A DNA stretch of 51,763 nt, from contig JAHFRE010000007.1 in NCBI GenBank assembly GCA_023258955.1, forward strand, positions 1 to 51,763, given 5' to 3'. Below the pieces are notes generated by a model. It had not been told where the DNA came from, did no database searches, and saw nothing but the letters and a program-made list of their open reading frames with translations. This DNA comes from Sterolibacterium sp. Lineage in GTDB: Bacteria; Pseudomonadota; Gammaproteobacteria; Burkholderiales; Rhodocyclaceae. A program made the position numbers and the translations under genes. Below are positions 17,876 to 24,959 of the stretch, in pieces. Position 1 is the stretch's first letter. Each line of letters opens with the position of its first letter.

Positions 17876-18184
17876 ATGGACGATAGGAGAGCCACACCCG
17901 ACGCCGAGTACAAGTCGCTGCTGATGGCGCACATCGCTGAGGAGGAGGGGCTGTTTCGCGGAATCAAGTTGCTGGGCGCCATTCTCGCCGCGCTCTTCAG
18001 CGTTCTGGTCTGGATCTTTATCCAGAAGTCGGACGACATCAAGGCCATGCAGCAGACCTTGAACCAGCACTCCATCCAGATCAGCGAGACCCTGGTGATT
18101 CTGAAGACGGCGATCGAGAACGACCGCCGCCAACAGGACAGCATCGAGCAGACGCGGGAGCAATTGTGGAAGCGCAGCAAATGA
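17876..18184 (+). CDS. Single-helix membrane protein with coiled coil, spanin-like
   Basis: I chose the ATG at 17876, two bases after the lipoprotein stop, giving 102 residues. It has a charged N terminus, one membrane helix (LLGAILAALFSVLVWIFI, about residues 31-50) and a long amphipathic C-terminal helix ending in QTREQLWKRSK. That layout matches an inner-membrane spanin (Rz-like) or a lysis-associated membrane protein, and the preceding gene is a lipoprotein, as in Rz/Rz1 pairs. The role is inferred from topology and context. The stop overlaps the endolysin ATG. Confidence 0.68.
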   Translation: MDDRRATPDAEYKSLLMAHIAEEEGLFRGIKLLGAILAALFSVLVWIFIQKSDDIKAMQQTLNQHSIQISETLVILKTAIENDRRQQDSIEQTREQLWKRSK

Positions 18185-18627
18185 ACTATCTCTCGGCCCA
18201 CTTCACCCTGGAAGAGCTGACGCGCAGTCCTTACGCCGAGCGGTGGGGCATCGACAACACGCCACCTACCGAGGTACTGGCCAATCTGGGGCTACTTGCG
18301 GCGGGCTTGGAGCGGGTGCGGACCGTCCTGTCGATGCCAATCCATGTCGACAGTGGGTACCGCTGCCCGAAGTTGAACAGTGCGATCAAGGGCGCCAAGG
18401 ACAGCGCGCACATGCTGGGCTTGGCGGCCGACATCATCTGCCCTGACTTCGGCAGCCCGCTGCAGATAGCTCTGGCGCTCATTGCGGAGAAGCGAATGGT
18501 CGGCTTCGACACGCTGATCCAGGAGGGCACGTGGCTGCATGTCGCCTTTGCCGACGCGCCTCGATTTCGGGTGCTGACGGCGCACTTTGGCAATGGCAGC
18601 ACAACTTACACGGAGGGATTGGCATGA
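18181..18627 (+). CDS. Endolysin, peptidase M15 family (D-Ala-D-Ala carboxypeptidase-like)
   Basis: This 148-residue protein uses the ATG at 18181, overlapping the upstream stop (ATGA). It belongs to the M15 peptidoglycan-peptidase family. The conserved zinc motif SAHMLGLAAD supplies His77 and Asp84, and WLHV supplies His120. The N terminus shows the family-typical FTLEELTRSPYAERWGIDN, and DSGYRCPKLNSAIKGA precedes the zinc motif. The enzyme should cut peptide cross-links or stem peptides in murein at the end of the lytic cycle. It has no signal peptide, so it would need the adjacent holins. It ends in an ATGA overlap with the first holin-like gene. Confidence 0.9.
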   Translation: MNYLSAHFTLEELTRSPYAERWGIDNTPPTEVLANLGLLAAGLERVRTVLSMPIHVDSGYRCPKLNSAIKGAKDSAHMLGLAADIICPDFGSPLQIALALIAEKRMVGFDTLIQEGTWLHVAFADAPRFRVLTAHFGNGSTTYTEGLA

Positions 18628-18803
18628 GCAACATGAACGATGCACAACTCAAGATTCTGGCCGCTGCTGCGCTCCTCGCGGTCTGGGGTGCGCTGGTGGC
18701 CTTCGGCCAGGCCGAGGCCGACGCCTACGTCAATTTCATCCAGAGCGCGCTGGTCGGTCTGGGCGTCTTCCATGCAGCTCTGACTATCCCACCAAAGGAG
18801 TGA
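18624..18803 (+). CDS. Small holin-like membrane protein (59 aa)
   Basis: The ATG at 18624 overlaps the endolysin stop. The 59-residue product has a short polar N terminus, a hydrophobic helix (ILAAAALLAVWGALVAFG), a polar linker and a second, weaker hydrophobic stretch. Size, topology and position in the lysis cassette point to a holin or antiholin. I recognise no precise holin family. Confidence 0.65.
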   Translation: MSNMNDAQLKILAAAALLAVWGALVAFGQAEADAYVNFIQSALVGLGVFHAALTIPPKE

Positions 18804-18805
18804 CC

Positions 18806-19090
18806 GTGATTACCGAAATGATCGAGGCGCTGCAGGCCGGCAAACAACTCGAAAACAGTGCGGGGTGGAAAAATGCGCAAGCCACAGCCAATGCGATCGC
18901 CGCCATCATCGCGGCCGGCGTCTCCGGACTCTCGCTCTTCGGCGTCCATCTGCCGATCACCCATGAGCAGATCGTTACGCTGGGCAGTGCTGGTGCTGTG
19001 CTGCTCGGCCTGTTCAACAGTTATACGACCGCCGCCACCACTAAGTCCGTTGGTCTGCCGCCCAAAAGCGCACCTGATTCTGAACCCTGA
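18806..19090 (+). CDS. Holin-like membrane protein (94 aa)
   Basis: The start is the GTG at 18806, placed 5 bp after AAAGGAG; the ATG at 18818 is an alternative without its own ribosome site. The product has an N-terminal amphipathic part (EALQAGKQLENSAGWKNAQ), a first membrane helix (AIAAIIAAGVSGLSLFGV), a second (IVTLGSAGAVLLGLFNSY) and a Pro/Lys-rich cytoplasmic tail. Two helices with a charged tail are typical of class II holins. A terminator follows about 50 bp downstream. Confidence 0.65.
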   Translation: MITEMIEALQAGKQLENSAGWKNAQATANAIAAIIAAGVSGLSLFGVHLPITHEQIVTLGSAGAVLLGLFNSYTTAATTKSVGLPPKSAPDSEP

Positions 19091-19137
19091 ATGCGAGCCG
19101 CCGGCGGAAAGCCCAGAGGCCCCTGCTGTGCAAGATT

Positions 19138-19169
19138 GCCCGCTCGCCACCCTGGTCAGCGGGCTTTTT
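19138..19169 (+). terminator. Rho-independent terminator after holin genes
   Basis: The stem GCCCGCT / AGCGGGC encloses an inner ACC-CT-GGT hairpin and is followed by five T residues. Confidence 0.78.
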
Positions 19170-19205
19170 GTTGGTGTTGGTTGTCAATTCTAAAGGAGAA
19201 GACAA

Positions 19206-19457
19206 ATGTCCCAAGTCGTAACGCTGGCCCTCTCAATCCTGTCGTTCCTCGTCAGCAACAAGGCGCAGATCGTGCAGGTCATCACGGAAATTGAACTCTT
19301 GATTCCTGACGCTCCGGGTGCCACCAAGGTGGCGGCTGTCAAATCGTTCATCGCTACATCGCTCGGCGTCGAAGCTCAGATCGAGCAGGTGTGGCCGCTG
19401 GTTGGTCCGCTCTTCAATGCGCTGGTTGCGCTGGTGAAGTCCCCGAAGGCGGCGTGA
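19206..19457 (+). CDS. Small prophage protein, unknown (83 aa)
   Basis: This 83-residue protein starts after AAAGGAGAAGACAA. It is mainly helical, with a hydrophobic N terminus (VVTLALSILSFLVSNKAQIV) and conserved-looking LLIPDAPGATKVAAVKSFIA and VWPLVGPLFNALVAL. It might be a small membrane-associated lysis or superinfection protein. Its C-terminal 50 residues recur as a decayed copy at 22784-22939, including the bases after the stop, so the gene and its hairpin have been duplicated as a unit. The family is unknown to me. Confidence 0.62.
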   Translation: MSQVVTLALSILSFLVSNKAQIVQVITEIELLIPDAPGATKVAAVKSFIATSLGVEAQIEQVWPLVGPLFNALVALVKSPKAA

Positions 19458-19463
19458 TGGGTA

Positions 19464-19507
19464 GCTCGAGGTTCCGCTGCCGCCAGGCGGCGACTCGGAA
19501 CTCGAGC
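19464..19507 (+). terminator. Long hairpin after last phage gene
   Basis: A nested inverted repeat: outer arms GCTCGAG-G-TTCCG and CGGAACTCGAGC (one bulged G), inner arms GCCGCC and GGCGGC around one A. It lacks a clear T tract, so it may be an RNA-stability structure or a bidirectional terminator rather than a classical one. Confidence 0.5.
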
Positions 19508-19585
19508 ATTCTAATTGCGTGCTATTGATTTGGCAGCGCTGCAAGCCGTAAAATCTCGGGTGCAATTTGTTAACCTACTTCTCCC

Positions 19586-19804
19586 ATGATAAAGAAAACC
19601 TTTCTTACCGCTTCGGCTGCCCAAAGAAATTCATCGGCCCCACCGCCAGACCGCCTACGCTTACTTGGCGATGACAAGAGTGAGCTCGAGCAGACGATTG
19701 AAATCTATGTACGACGTGGCTGGACGCTGTCGTACCGCAGCTATTCGATGGACGAAGGGCATGGGGCGGAGCTTATCCTAACGTCTATGACGAAGGCTGC
19801 TTGA
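19586..19804 (+). CDS. Small hypothetical protein (72 aa)
   Basis: This 72-residue frame begins with a Ser/Pro-rich basic N terminus (MIKKTFLTASAAQRNSSAPP) and continues with a compact-looking region containing LEQTIEIYVRRGWTLSYRSY and GHGAELILTSM, which resembles small alpha-beta proteins. The ribosome site is weak. It lies just downstream of the prophage hairpin and is the first gene of the low-GC accessory zone. I recognise no function. Confidence 0.4.
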   Translation: MIKKTFLTASAAQRNSSAPPPDRLRLLGDDKSELEQTIEIYVRRGWTLSYRSYSMDEGHGAELILTSMTKAA

Positions 19805-19881
19805 GCCTGTCACTGCGGCACTGCCGCGATTGCCGGCTCAACATCTGGCGCTCATAGCGCGTCTCGCTTCGCTGCGTTACG

Positions 19882-20013
19882 CTACCTCACCATTAGCGCA
19901 ATAACGGTTGTCGCTACCGCCAGGGCAAGCAATGCCCAGAACCATAGAATAGACGCGAATTGGCTGTTTGTACGCCTGGCTGGGTCTATGCTGCGTGAGT
20001 CTGTCTCATCCAT
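19882..20013 (-). CDS. Tiny single-helix membrane protein (43 aa)
   Basis: On the minus strand an ATG at 20013 follows TTGGAGGACATCGCA, a strong Shine-Dalgarno at good spacing. The 43-residue product has a polar, charged N terminus (MDETDSRSIDPARRTN) and one C-terminal membrane helix (ILWFWALLALAVATTVIALM) followed by VR and a TAG stop. A basic residue after the helix is compatible with either orientation. The reading is based on ribosome site plus topology. It resembles two other minus-strand peptides nearby (22107-22247 and 22531-22623). Confidence 0.5.
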   Translation of the reverse strand: MDETDSRSIDPARRTNSQFASILWFWALLALAVATTVIALMVR

Positions 20014-20040
20014 TGCGATGTCCTCCAACCGGAGATTCAC

Positions 20041-20175
20041 ATGTTGCGCAAGAACTTAGAAGGTCTGGTACCACGATGGTTTGAATCTACCAGTGATCCG
20101 GCCGCCGAAAAAGATGGCATCAGAACGTGGCAGTTCCGTACATATTGCTTGCGGTACTGCCACTCAAATCAATAG
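20041..20175 (+). CDS. Small hypothetical protein (44 aa)
   Basis: An ATG at 20041 follows CCGGAGATTCAC. The 44-residue product reads MLRKNLEGLVPRWFEST at the start and ends in a Cys/aromatic-rich segment (WQFRTYCLRYCHSNQ). It has no membrane helix. Its start is only 27 bp from the start of the divergent minus-strand peptide gene. Support is the ribosome site and protein-like composition only; it might be a truncated remnant of a longer protein. Confidence 0.35.
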   Translation: MLRKNLEGLVPRWFESTSDPAAEKDGIRTWQFRTYCLRYCHSNQ

Positions 20176-20178
20176 AGA

Positions 20179-20787
20179 TCAGGCGCCAGCGGCAACGTCG
20201 ACCAGCTCCTGAATATCCTCACCCTCGTCGTTCACAAGCCAATGGGTCAAATCTCGACTTGAGACAACGGCTAACACCTTGCCATTTTCAACAACGGGTA
20301 GATGCCGGAATCGTCTCTGCGTCACCATTTCCATTGCTTCGGCGACCGTCGTTGTCCGCGAAACGGAGTAGGGGTCCTTGGTCATTACGGCAGACATCTT
20401 CGTGGCGGCTGGGTCCAGGCCGTGGGCGAGCACCTTGTTTAGCGCATCCCGCTCGGTGAAGATGCCCACAAGCTTGTCGCCTTCGACAACGATCAAGGCG
20501 CCGATCTTCGCAGCGGCCATCTTCCGGACGCCCTCGATGACTGGTGTATCAGGTGCCACTGAGTGAACGGCTGCACTGTCGGGCAATATTTTGAGCAATG
20601 GTGTCCGTCGCCTGTCTCGTGATCTAAAGAAGTAGACCCCAACGACGACGACAACCACAAGGACCATGACAGAATAGGTGCCCAGGCGCCAGATTGTATC
20701 CAGCACCTCCTCGGGGGCGGCGGCAGCCATCAAGGGAAATAGTGCGAACCCAAGGCCCGTGCCCAACGTGCACAGATGTCTGTTCAT
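20179..20787 (-). CDS. Membrane-anchored CBS-domain protein
   Basis: The start ATG at 20787 follows AAGGAGACGCGAA, giving 202 residues; the open frame extends further upstream but without a ribosome site. A signal-like hydrophobic N terminus (LGTGLGFALFPLMAAAAP) is followed by a second hydrophobic helix (YSVMVLVVVVVVGVYFF). Two CBS domains follow, about residues 69-125 (VIEGVRKMAAAKIGALIVVE, then GIFTERDALNKVL) and 130-190 (VAEAMEMVTQRRFRHLPVVE, then VVSSRDLTHWLV). CBS pairs bind adenosine nucleotides and commonly gate partner proteins. No partner is encoded nearby, so the regulated process is unknown. Confidence 0.88.
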   Translation of the reverse strand: MNRHLCTLGTGLGFALFPLMAAAAPEEVLDTIWRLGTYSVMVLVVVVVVGVYFFRSRDRRRTPLLKILPDSAAVHSVAPDTPVIEGVRKMAAAKIGALIVVEGDKLVGIFTERDALNKVLAHGLDPAATKMSAVMTKDPYSVSRTTTVAEAMEMVTQRRFRHLPVVENGKVLAVVSSRDLTHWLVNDEGEDIQELVDVAAGA

Positions 20788-21000
20788 TTCGCGTCTCCTT
20801 ATTTGTATTGATTCCCAATTCGATTGCCGTGGGTGTGCTCTTTCGTCACCAATTCCCGCGGAATTCCTACATTGCACTTGGCACCTGGCCCTGTCAAGCG
20901 TGCTGGCAGAATGTTATTGCGATGCCGCTTACGCCAGCACCGATCATTTGCACATCACGCTGCGCACAGAGTAGAGTGAGACTTTTGCCCAGCGCTCACC

Positions 21001-21237
21001 GTGAGTGATACAGCGTATTGCTACCACTGCGGAATGGAACACCCAATCGAGGGGATGCGGCAGATATTGACCAAGGGTGGCAAGCGCTGGCGGTGCATCA
21101 AGAGCATAGAGGCGACCAAGATCAACATCGAGGCGCGCGAAGCTTTCGGCAAGAAAACAACCGCCAACAACAAAGCCGATCAACACGCGACGAATCTCAG
21201 GATGAAGAATCCTGAACGGGGCACGAAGGGACGATGA
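21001..21237 (+). CDS. Small zinc-ribbon-like protein (78 aa)
   Basis: The start is a GTG at 21001. The 78-residue protein has an N-terminal YCYHCGMEHP motif and a further Cys in RWRCIKSIEATK, a His in position to help bind zinc, and a basic C terminus (KNPERGTKGR). I have a general memory of similar short Cys-His proteins in phage and accessory regions, with the order CxxC-x-H then K/RWRC-IxSIE. It may bind nucleic acid. No clear Shine-Dalgarno is visible, so the start is uncertain. Confidence 0.6.
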   Translation: MSDTAYCYHCGMEHPIEGMRQILTKGGKRWRCIKSIEATKINIEAREAFGKKTTANNKADQHATNLRMKNPERGTKGR

Positions 21238-21333
21238 ACGGGGCGGACATGCTGGAGTCCTGCGACGTCAGCACCTAAATACTTCACAGCGCTGTGGCGA
21301 ACCCCCTTGGCTGGCAACGACGTATTGTTAGCG

Positions 21334-21546
21334 CTACTGCTGCGAACCCAGGGCACTCCTTATTCCCAGACTGAACTTCGCAGCTCTATCTCCTGCTGCC
21401 GCCTTCTGCTGCAGCGTCGCCAACATTTCACTTTTGGCGTCGCTGAACTTAGCCATCGCAGTGTTCCTTGCCATGAACGCACCAATTGAAAACCCCGCAA
21501 TGGGGGAACCCTTTGGCGAGCTTTGACCAACCTTAGGAAGTTCCAT
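21334..21546 (-). CDS. Small hypothetical protein (70 aa)
   Basis: This minus-strand frame starts at the ATG at 21546 (MELPKVGQSSPKGSP), with AGGA eight bases upstream; another ATG at 21555 is in frame. It contains a Gly/Ser/Pro-rich start, then an Ala-rich helix (MLATLQQKAAAGDRAAKFSLG). It lies ten bases after the stop of the upstream minus-strand gene, so the two probably share a transcript. I recognise no function. Confidence 0.4.
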   Translation of the reverse strand: MELPKVGQSSPKGSPIAGFSIGAFMARNTAMAKFSDAKSEMLATLQQKAAAGDRAAKFSLGIRSALGSQQ

Positions 21547-21556
21547 GGCTGTCATC

Positions 21557-21772
21557 CTAGTAGAGTTTCTGCACGGTCAGAATGTCGTATTGCTTGCTGC
21601 CAATTACAAGGCAATGCCGAAACACTGAAATATCTCCGGGGAGCACCCGAATATTTGATTGTGTCGTGAGGTCTCGCACTTCCAGCGGCGTCTCTCCATT
21701 GCACATCTGCTTGATCACGGGACCTTGCGTCGATCTGTCTTTGCAGACCACCTGGTAATGTCCAGCGCCCAT
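21557..21772 (-). CDS. Small hypothetical protein (71 aa)
   Basis: The ATG at 21772 follows GCAGAAGGAGAACAAAC, an excellent ribosome site. The 71-residue product has one pair of Cys residues (VVCKD and QMCNG), a beta-rich sequence (ETPLEVRDLTTQSNIRVLPG) and ends in YDILTVQKLY. It has no signal peptide or membrane helix. It is first in a two-gene minus-strand unit with the 70-residue protein downstream. No family is recognised. Confidence 0.5.
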   Translation of the reverse strand: MGAGHYQVVCKDRSTQGPVIKQMCNGETPLEVRDLTTQSNIRVLPGDISVFRHCLVIGSKQYDILTVQKLY

Positions 21773-21909
21773 GTTTGTTCTCCTTCTGCAGTGCAGGCGA
21801 GCATTTCAATCGCCTACGCTCACACCATAGTCATATGACCGAAGAAGAAACAGAGGAATATTCTGCATTTTTGTATACCCTGCACCCCAGCTGTAGCGAG
21901 GCAAGCGCT

Positions 21910-22101
21910 ATGATTGCCGATGTGGAAAACGCCATCGGGCAGGCCATTATCTGGCTCATAGCGCTCTTTATCGCCGCTCTGGCGAGCGTGGGAATATTCT
22001 TTGCTGTGAGCCTACTTCTGACGCCGCTCGCCGCTTTGCTTGGCGCTATCTGGCGCAAGGCTCGCAAACAGACTACGTCACGGACATCGTGTCCGAGATA
22101 G
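21910..22101 (+). CDS. Small membrane protein (63 aa)
   Basis: The ATG at 21910 is preceded by GCGAGGCAAGCGCT, a fair ribosome site. The frame is also open upstream to an ATG at 21835 (MTEEETEEYSAFLY) without one, so the N terminus is ambiguous. The product has two consecutive hydrophobic helices (AIIWLIALFIAALASVGIFF and VSLLLTPLAALLGAIW) and a basic tail (RKARKQTTSR), which by the positive-inside rule would be cytoplasmic. It ends about 5 bp from the stop of a convergent tiny membrane peptide gene. Confidence 0.45.
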   Translation: MIADVENAIGQAIIWLIALFIAALASVGIFFAVSLLLTPLAALLGAIWRKARKQTTSRTSCPR

Positions 22102-22106
22102 CGGTA

Positions 22107-22247
22107 TTACGCTGCGAATACAGCAACAAGCGCCGCTATTGCCAAAAGGACCCAAAGCCAATCGGGGATAGCGCCTCGTTCCCCATCATCAGGGTCGGTG
22201 ATATAGATCCTGGTGCCGCCAGTGCTGGGTCTGATTGACTCGCCCAT
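22107..22247 (-). CDS. Tiny single-helix membrane protein (46 aa)
   Basis: On the minus strand the ATG at 22247 is preceded by GAGGGGGAGATC, a strong ribosome site. The product is MGESIRPSTGGTRIYITDPD, then an acidic stretch, then one membrane helix (DWLWVLLAIAALVAVFAA) and stop. A polar N terminus, a Pro-Asp-Trp before the helix and an abrupt end at the helix match the layout of the 30-residue peptide at 22531-22623 (PTW-LPW before its helix). Confidence 0.5.
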   Translation of the reverse strand: MGESIRPSTGGTRIYITDPDDGERGAIPDWLWVLLAIAALVAVFAA

Positions 22248-22280
22248 GATCTCCCCCTCGTGTATTACGTGGCCAGAAGG

Positions 22281-22559
22281 CTAAATGCCGAATTCCTGAT
22301 ACAGCTTCAAGCGGTTTAGACAGGTGCAGCGATGCCCGTTGCCAACTGGCACGGCACAATCGCAACGCAGCCCCGCTGGCGGTTCCACGAATAGCCAAAC
22401 TGTGCGACCGACGCTACACGTTATAAACTCGTCAACAGCGCACGTCGGCGTCGATAGGACTTGACCGGTCGTACGCGGGCAGGCACAAGATTCGATCGCT
22501 TGTAATCTATCAGCCAACGGTCGGCGGATACTATGTGAACAGCAGCGCGAAAAAGCCAA
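22281..22559 (-). CDS. Possible small Cys-rich protein, start unclear
   Basis: This minus-strand frame is open for 92 codons, but its upper part overlaps the tiny membrane peptide gene and no start has a good ribosome site. The C-terminal 40 residues look protein-like and carry two CxC pairs (CDC and CTC) flanking VPVGNGHR, a spacing that could bind metal. A shorter gene from the GTG at 22388, or a decayed gene, is equally possible. Confidence 0.22.
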   Translation of the reverse strand: MAFSRCCSHSIRRPLADRLQAIESCACPRTTGQVLSTPTCAVDEFITCSVGRTVWLFVEPPAGLRCDCAVPVGNGHRCTCLNRLKLYQEFGI

Positions 22560-22623
22560 GGATCAAGATCGCCGACATCCAAGGCAGCCAAGTCGGACCA
22601 GCATTTTCTACATGGTCTGTCAT
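22531..22623 (-). CDS. Tiny single-helix membrane protein (30 aa)
   Basis: On the minus strand the ATG at 22623 follows TTGGAGACACACC. The 30-residue product has a polar N terminus (MTDHVENAGPTWLPW) and one membrane helix (MSAILILGFFALLFT), then a TAG stop. The last residues of the helix are the C terminus. Its layout is close to that of the 43- and 46-residue peptides in the same zone. Confidence 0.45.
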   Translation of the reverse strand: MTDHVENAGPTWLPWMSAILILGFFALLFT

Positions 22624-22783
22624 GGTGTGTCTCCAACTTATTGGAATAATGCAGTGAGTATAGAGGCAGGCAAGCGTCGTTACAATTGTACGAAAGTCAT
22701 AGGCGAGGATATCTAGAGCCAGAGCCCCGTTCAGCCGCCGCGCTGCGCAGACCGGCAGGTATATAGCGGAAATCTAACTTACG

Positions 22784-22939
22784 ATTCCTGATGTGCCGTG
22801 TGCCGCCAAGGCAGCGGCAGTCAAAGCTCTCATCGCCACATCTCTCGGTATCGATGCGCAGGTGGAGCAGGCACGGCCGCTGGTGGGGCCGCTATTCAAC
22901 GCGCGGGTCGCACTGGTGAATACGCCGAAGGCCGCGTGA
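22784..22939 (+). pseudogene. Truncated copy of the 83-aa phage gene at 19206
   Basis: Translated in frame, this segment matches residues about 33-83 of the protein at 19206-19457: it reads IPDVPCAAKAAAVKALIATS, continues through VEQARPLVGPLFNARVAL and ends in TPKAA and TGA. The similarity continues past the stop (TGATGGGTAGCTCG is shared). The first 30 or so codons are missing and no start lies nearby. It is a 5'-truncated, diverged duplicate and marks either an older prophage remnant or an internal duplication flanking the small-gene zone. Confidence 0.8.
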
Positions 22940-23109
22940 TGGGTAGCTCGGGGCTCCGCCATGCTCAGGTGCAATGCCTGGGTGTCGGAGGGATGGTCAG
23001 TTGAAAGTGCTCAACAATGTCTATCAGTTCGGTGATAGAAATGTTGGAGGTTGTTCATGTTCTCGATGTGTTGGTGACGGGTTCTACAATGGCCTACAAC
23101 CTGGACGGG

Positions 23110-23718
23110 CTAATCTGTGCCCGGTTGGTCACTCATCGAGACCAGTTCTTGGCACTTGAGAACTTCGTAGGCAAACTGGCGGATCAGCGGGAAATGGTGA
23201 TTACTGCGTTCAACTACCTCAACACCGTTGACCTTCATGGACACTACGGTATAGAGACCGATCCTCAGTTCCTTGGTTCTCGCCGACGGCGATGGGTCGA
23301 CGTGTGCGCCGCCGTCTTGGTTTGCGGCAGAGAGAACAATGTCGCGGCGCGTGAAGGTAGCTCCTTGCTTCATCACTACCTCATTCCACCAATCCTGAAC
23401 GTTCAGCATGATGTCTGGGCTCGGTCCGTGGAAAGGCGCTGTGACGCCGCCGCCCGACGAAGTCGCCATCAAAGGCAAGATCATCACTGGCTTGAAGGCG
23501 AGCGGCAGGCGGCCGGTGGTTCCAATGGACGAGGGGAAGCGCAGGCGGTCCGTTATCCCCATTTGCCTCAACAAGGATATGCTTCTGGCTGTATCGTGGA
23601 GGAGGGTCCGAAGTGTCACCGCGAGGCGGACAGCTTCGTCCTTGTGGCCGGAATCGTACGAAGCGCACGAGCGGCGCAGGAATTCGAGCTGCCTCCGAAG
23701 CTGGTCAACGAGTTCCAT
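23110..23718 (-). CDS. Hypothetical protein of accessory region (202 aa)
   Basis: This minus-strand frame is preferred over the overlapping plus-strand frame because its composition is protein-like. It has an N-terminal helix with MELVDQLRRQLEFLRRSC and a conserved-looking LRTLLHDTARSISLLRQMGI helix, then a central beta region. The C-terminal part carries WWNEVVMKQGATFTRRDIVL followed by SAANQDGGAHVD, a pattern I have seen in unnamed bacterial proteins of scattered distribution. It ends in a helix. There is no signal peptide. It precedes no obvious partner on the same strand except the 291-residue gene upstream. The function is unknown. Confidence 0.65.
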   Translation of the reverse strand: MELVDQLRRQLEFLRRSCASYDSGHKDEAVRLAVTLRTLLHDTARSISLLRQMGITDRLRFPSSIGTTGRLPLAFKPVMILPLMATSSGGGVTAPFHGPSPDIMLNVQDWWNEVVMKQGATFTRRDIVLSAANQDGGAHVDPSPSARTKELRIGLYTVVSMKVNGVEVVERSNHHFPLIRQFAYEVLKCQELVSMSDQPGTD

Positions 23719-23775
23719 GGCAATGCCCTCGCTGACGTAGAGAAGTGAGTGTTCTTTCTGCCGGCCGTTCCGACA

Positions 23776-24651
23776 TCAATTCACATTGCTAGCGTAATAT
23801 GAGCCAGCCTGATGATCGGCTCCTCGAATGTGATCCTGCGCTTTCAGCGCATAGTCGGTGGCGTACTTCAGACAAAATTCCGCATCCTCTTTCTTCATCT
23901 CTGGGGGTGCCCCGGACACGAGTATGTGGCCCGATAGTGCTTCTTGGACTCGCGGAGCGAAGTGGCGAAACCGCAAGTACGGTCCAATGTTTCCTCCCGA
24001 TAGCATTAGGAGGCATGACTTGCGCATGTTGTAGAAGGCGGACAAGGCACGTTTGATTTCTCGTTCATTGTCAGTGCCGGCTTCTAGACGGTGAAGGCTG
24101 AAATCTGGGATGATATTTTCAAACTGGGCCAGGATGTAGTGCTCAGCAATTGCACAAGCCTTTGCTACTTCCTTGAAGTCTCCCTCAGCAAGGTGTTGCT
24201 CCGAAATCTTGATTTGATTGCGGACCTTTGCAGCTTCGATGATATCTGCCATGGTGATCCTGTCGAATTCTTGCCCGAAAAACATATGCATTGTATTGCG
24301 CAGGAATTCCTCAGCGTGAACGGACAGCCGATCCACGTCCTTTACATCTGGTACGATCCCATAGTGCTTGAAGGCTACTCGCACTTTATTTAGCTCCAGC
24401 ATTACTGCTTGAAGTGGTAGTGCTTTTTCATCGGTGTTCTTTTTTCCGGCCTTCACGGCTTCCCACAGCTGGGTGAATGGTAACTGGTCCTTCACGGGGC
24501 CCTCGACTGCTGACACGGTCGTCCATGCCATCGTTTCGACAGCATCATGAAAGAGCGAGAGCGCTAGCCCTCCCGACATCGGCAAGGCTTCGTGCATAAT
24601 GCTTAGACCAGTTCTGTATTGATATTTCGCAAGTACGAGGCGTCTGATCAT
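23776..24651 (-). CDS. Hypothetical all-helical protein (291 aa)
   Basis: The protein is predicted largely helical, starting MIRRLVLAKYQYRTGLSIMH, with a repeated His/Asp-rich pattern in the first 40 residues (LSLFHDAVETMAW). Residues 88-97 read NKVRVAFKHY; R91-x4-H96 fits the loose R-x4-6-H pattern of HEPN ribonucleases, but that short pattern alone is weak evidence. The C-terminal helix contains KYATDYALKAQDHI. It is on the same strand as, and 57 bp upstream of, the 202-residue gene, suggesting a two-gene unit. No family name can be given. Confidence 0.6.
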   Translation of the reverse strand: MIRRLVLAKYQYRTGLSIMHEALPMSGGLALSLFHDAVETMAWTTVSAVEGPVKDQLPFTQLWEAVKAGKKNTDEKALPLQAVMLELNKVRVAFKHYGIVPDVKDVDRLSVHAEEFLRNTMHMFFGQEFDRITMADIIEAAKVRNQIKISEQHLAEGDFKEVAKACAIAEHYILAQFENIIPDFSLHRLEAGTDNEREIKRALSAFYNMRKSCLLMLSGGNIGPYLRFRHFAPRVQEALSGHILVSGAPPEMKKEDAEFCLKYATDYALKAQDHIRGADHQAGSYYASNVN

Positions 24652-24959
24652 CTAAGTGCCATCCTAGGCAGGGAGCATATCACCGTTCCAAAATTCCTGT
24701 TTGTTGGGAAATTCACCTGTTGTCCAGCGTGCGGTCTTGGTAACCCACTCGTCAGGTCGCAGACGCCTTCTGTTGTTAGCCTAAAGGGCCACGATCTCGC
24801 ACCCTGAAACACCGCCTTGACAACTCAACTACGCAGGAGGTCGCGCAGGGAACTTTGATCTTCCGACATTCGGTCCTATTTGGTAGGGGTCGATGCGGGT
24901 TGTGCTATTCATGCCAAACGGTTACGATGTTGGTCCTGCCGTCAGATTTCTTGGCAGGA
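24652..24959. other. Divergent intergenic region, no gene seen
   Basis: About 300 bp separate the divergent 291-residue gene and the BpsA-like gene. I see an isolated TTGACA near 24811 and an AGGAGG near 24835, but no well-spaced -10 box or hairpin. The region may hold both promoters. The 5' end of the BpsA-like gene could extend into it (in-frame ATG at 24927, TTG at 24855). Confidence 0.3.

Noticed and set aside
23017-23748. 243-codon plus-strand frame opposite the 202-aa minus-strand gene
   Set aside because: Its second half is Arg/His/Ala-rich and lacks coherent secondary structure, while the minus-strand frame reads as a normal protein.
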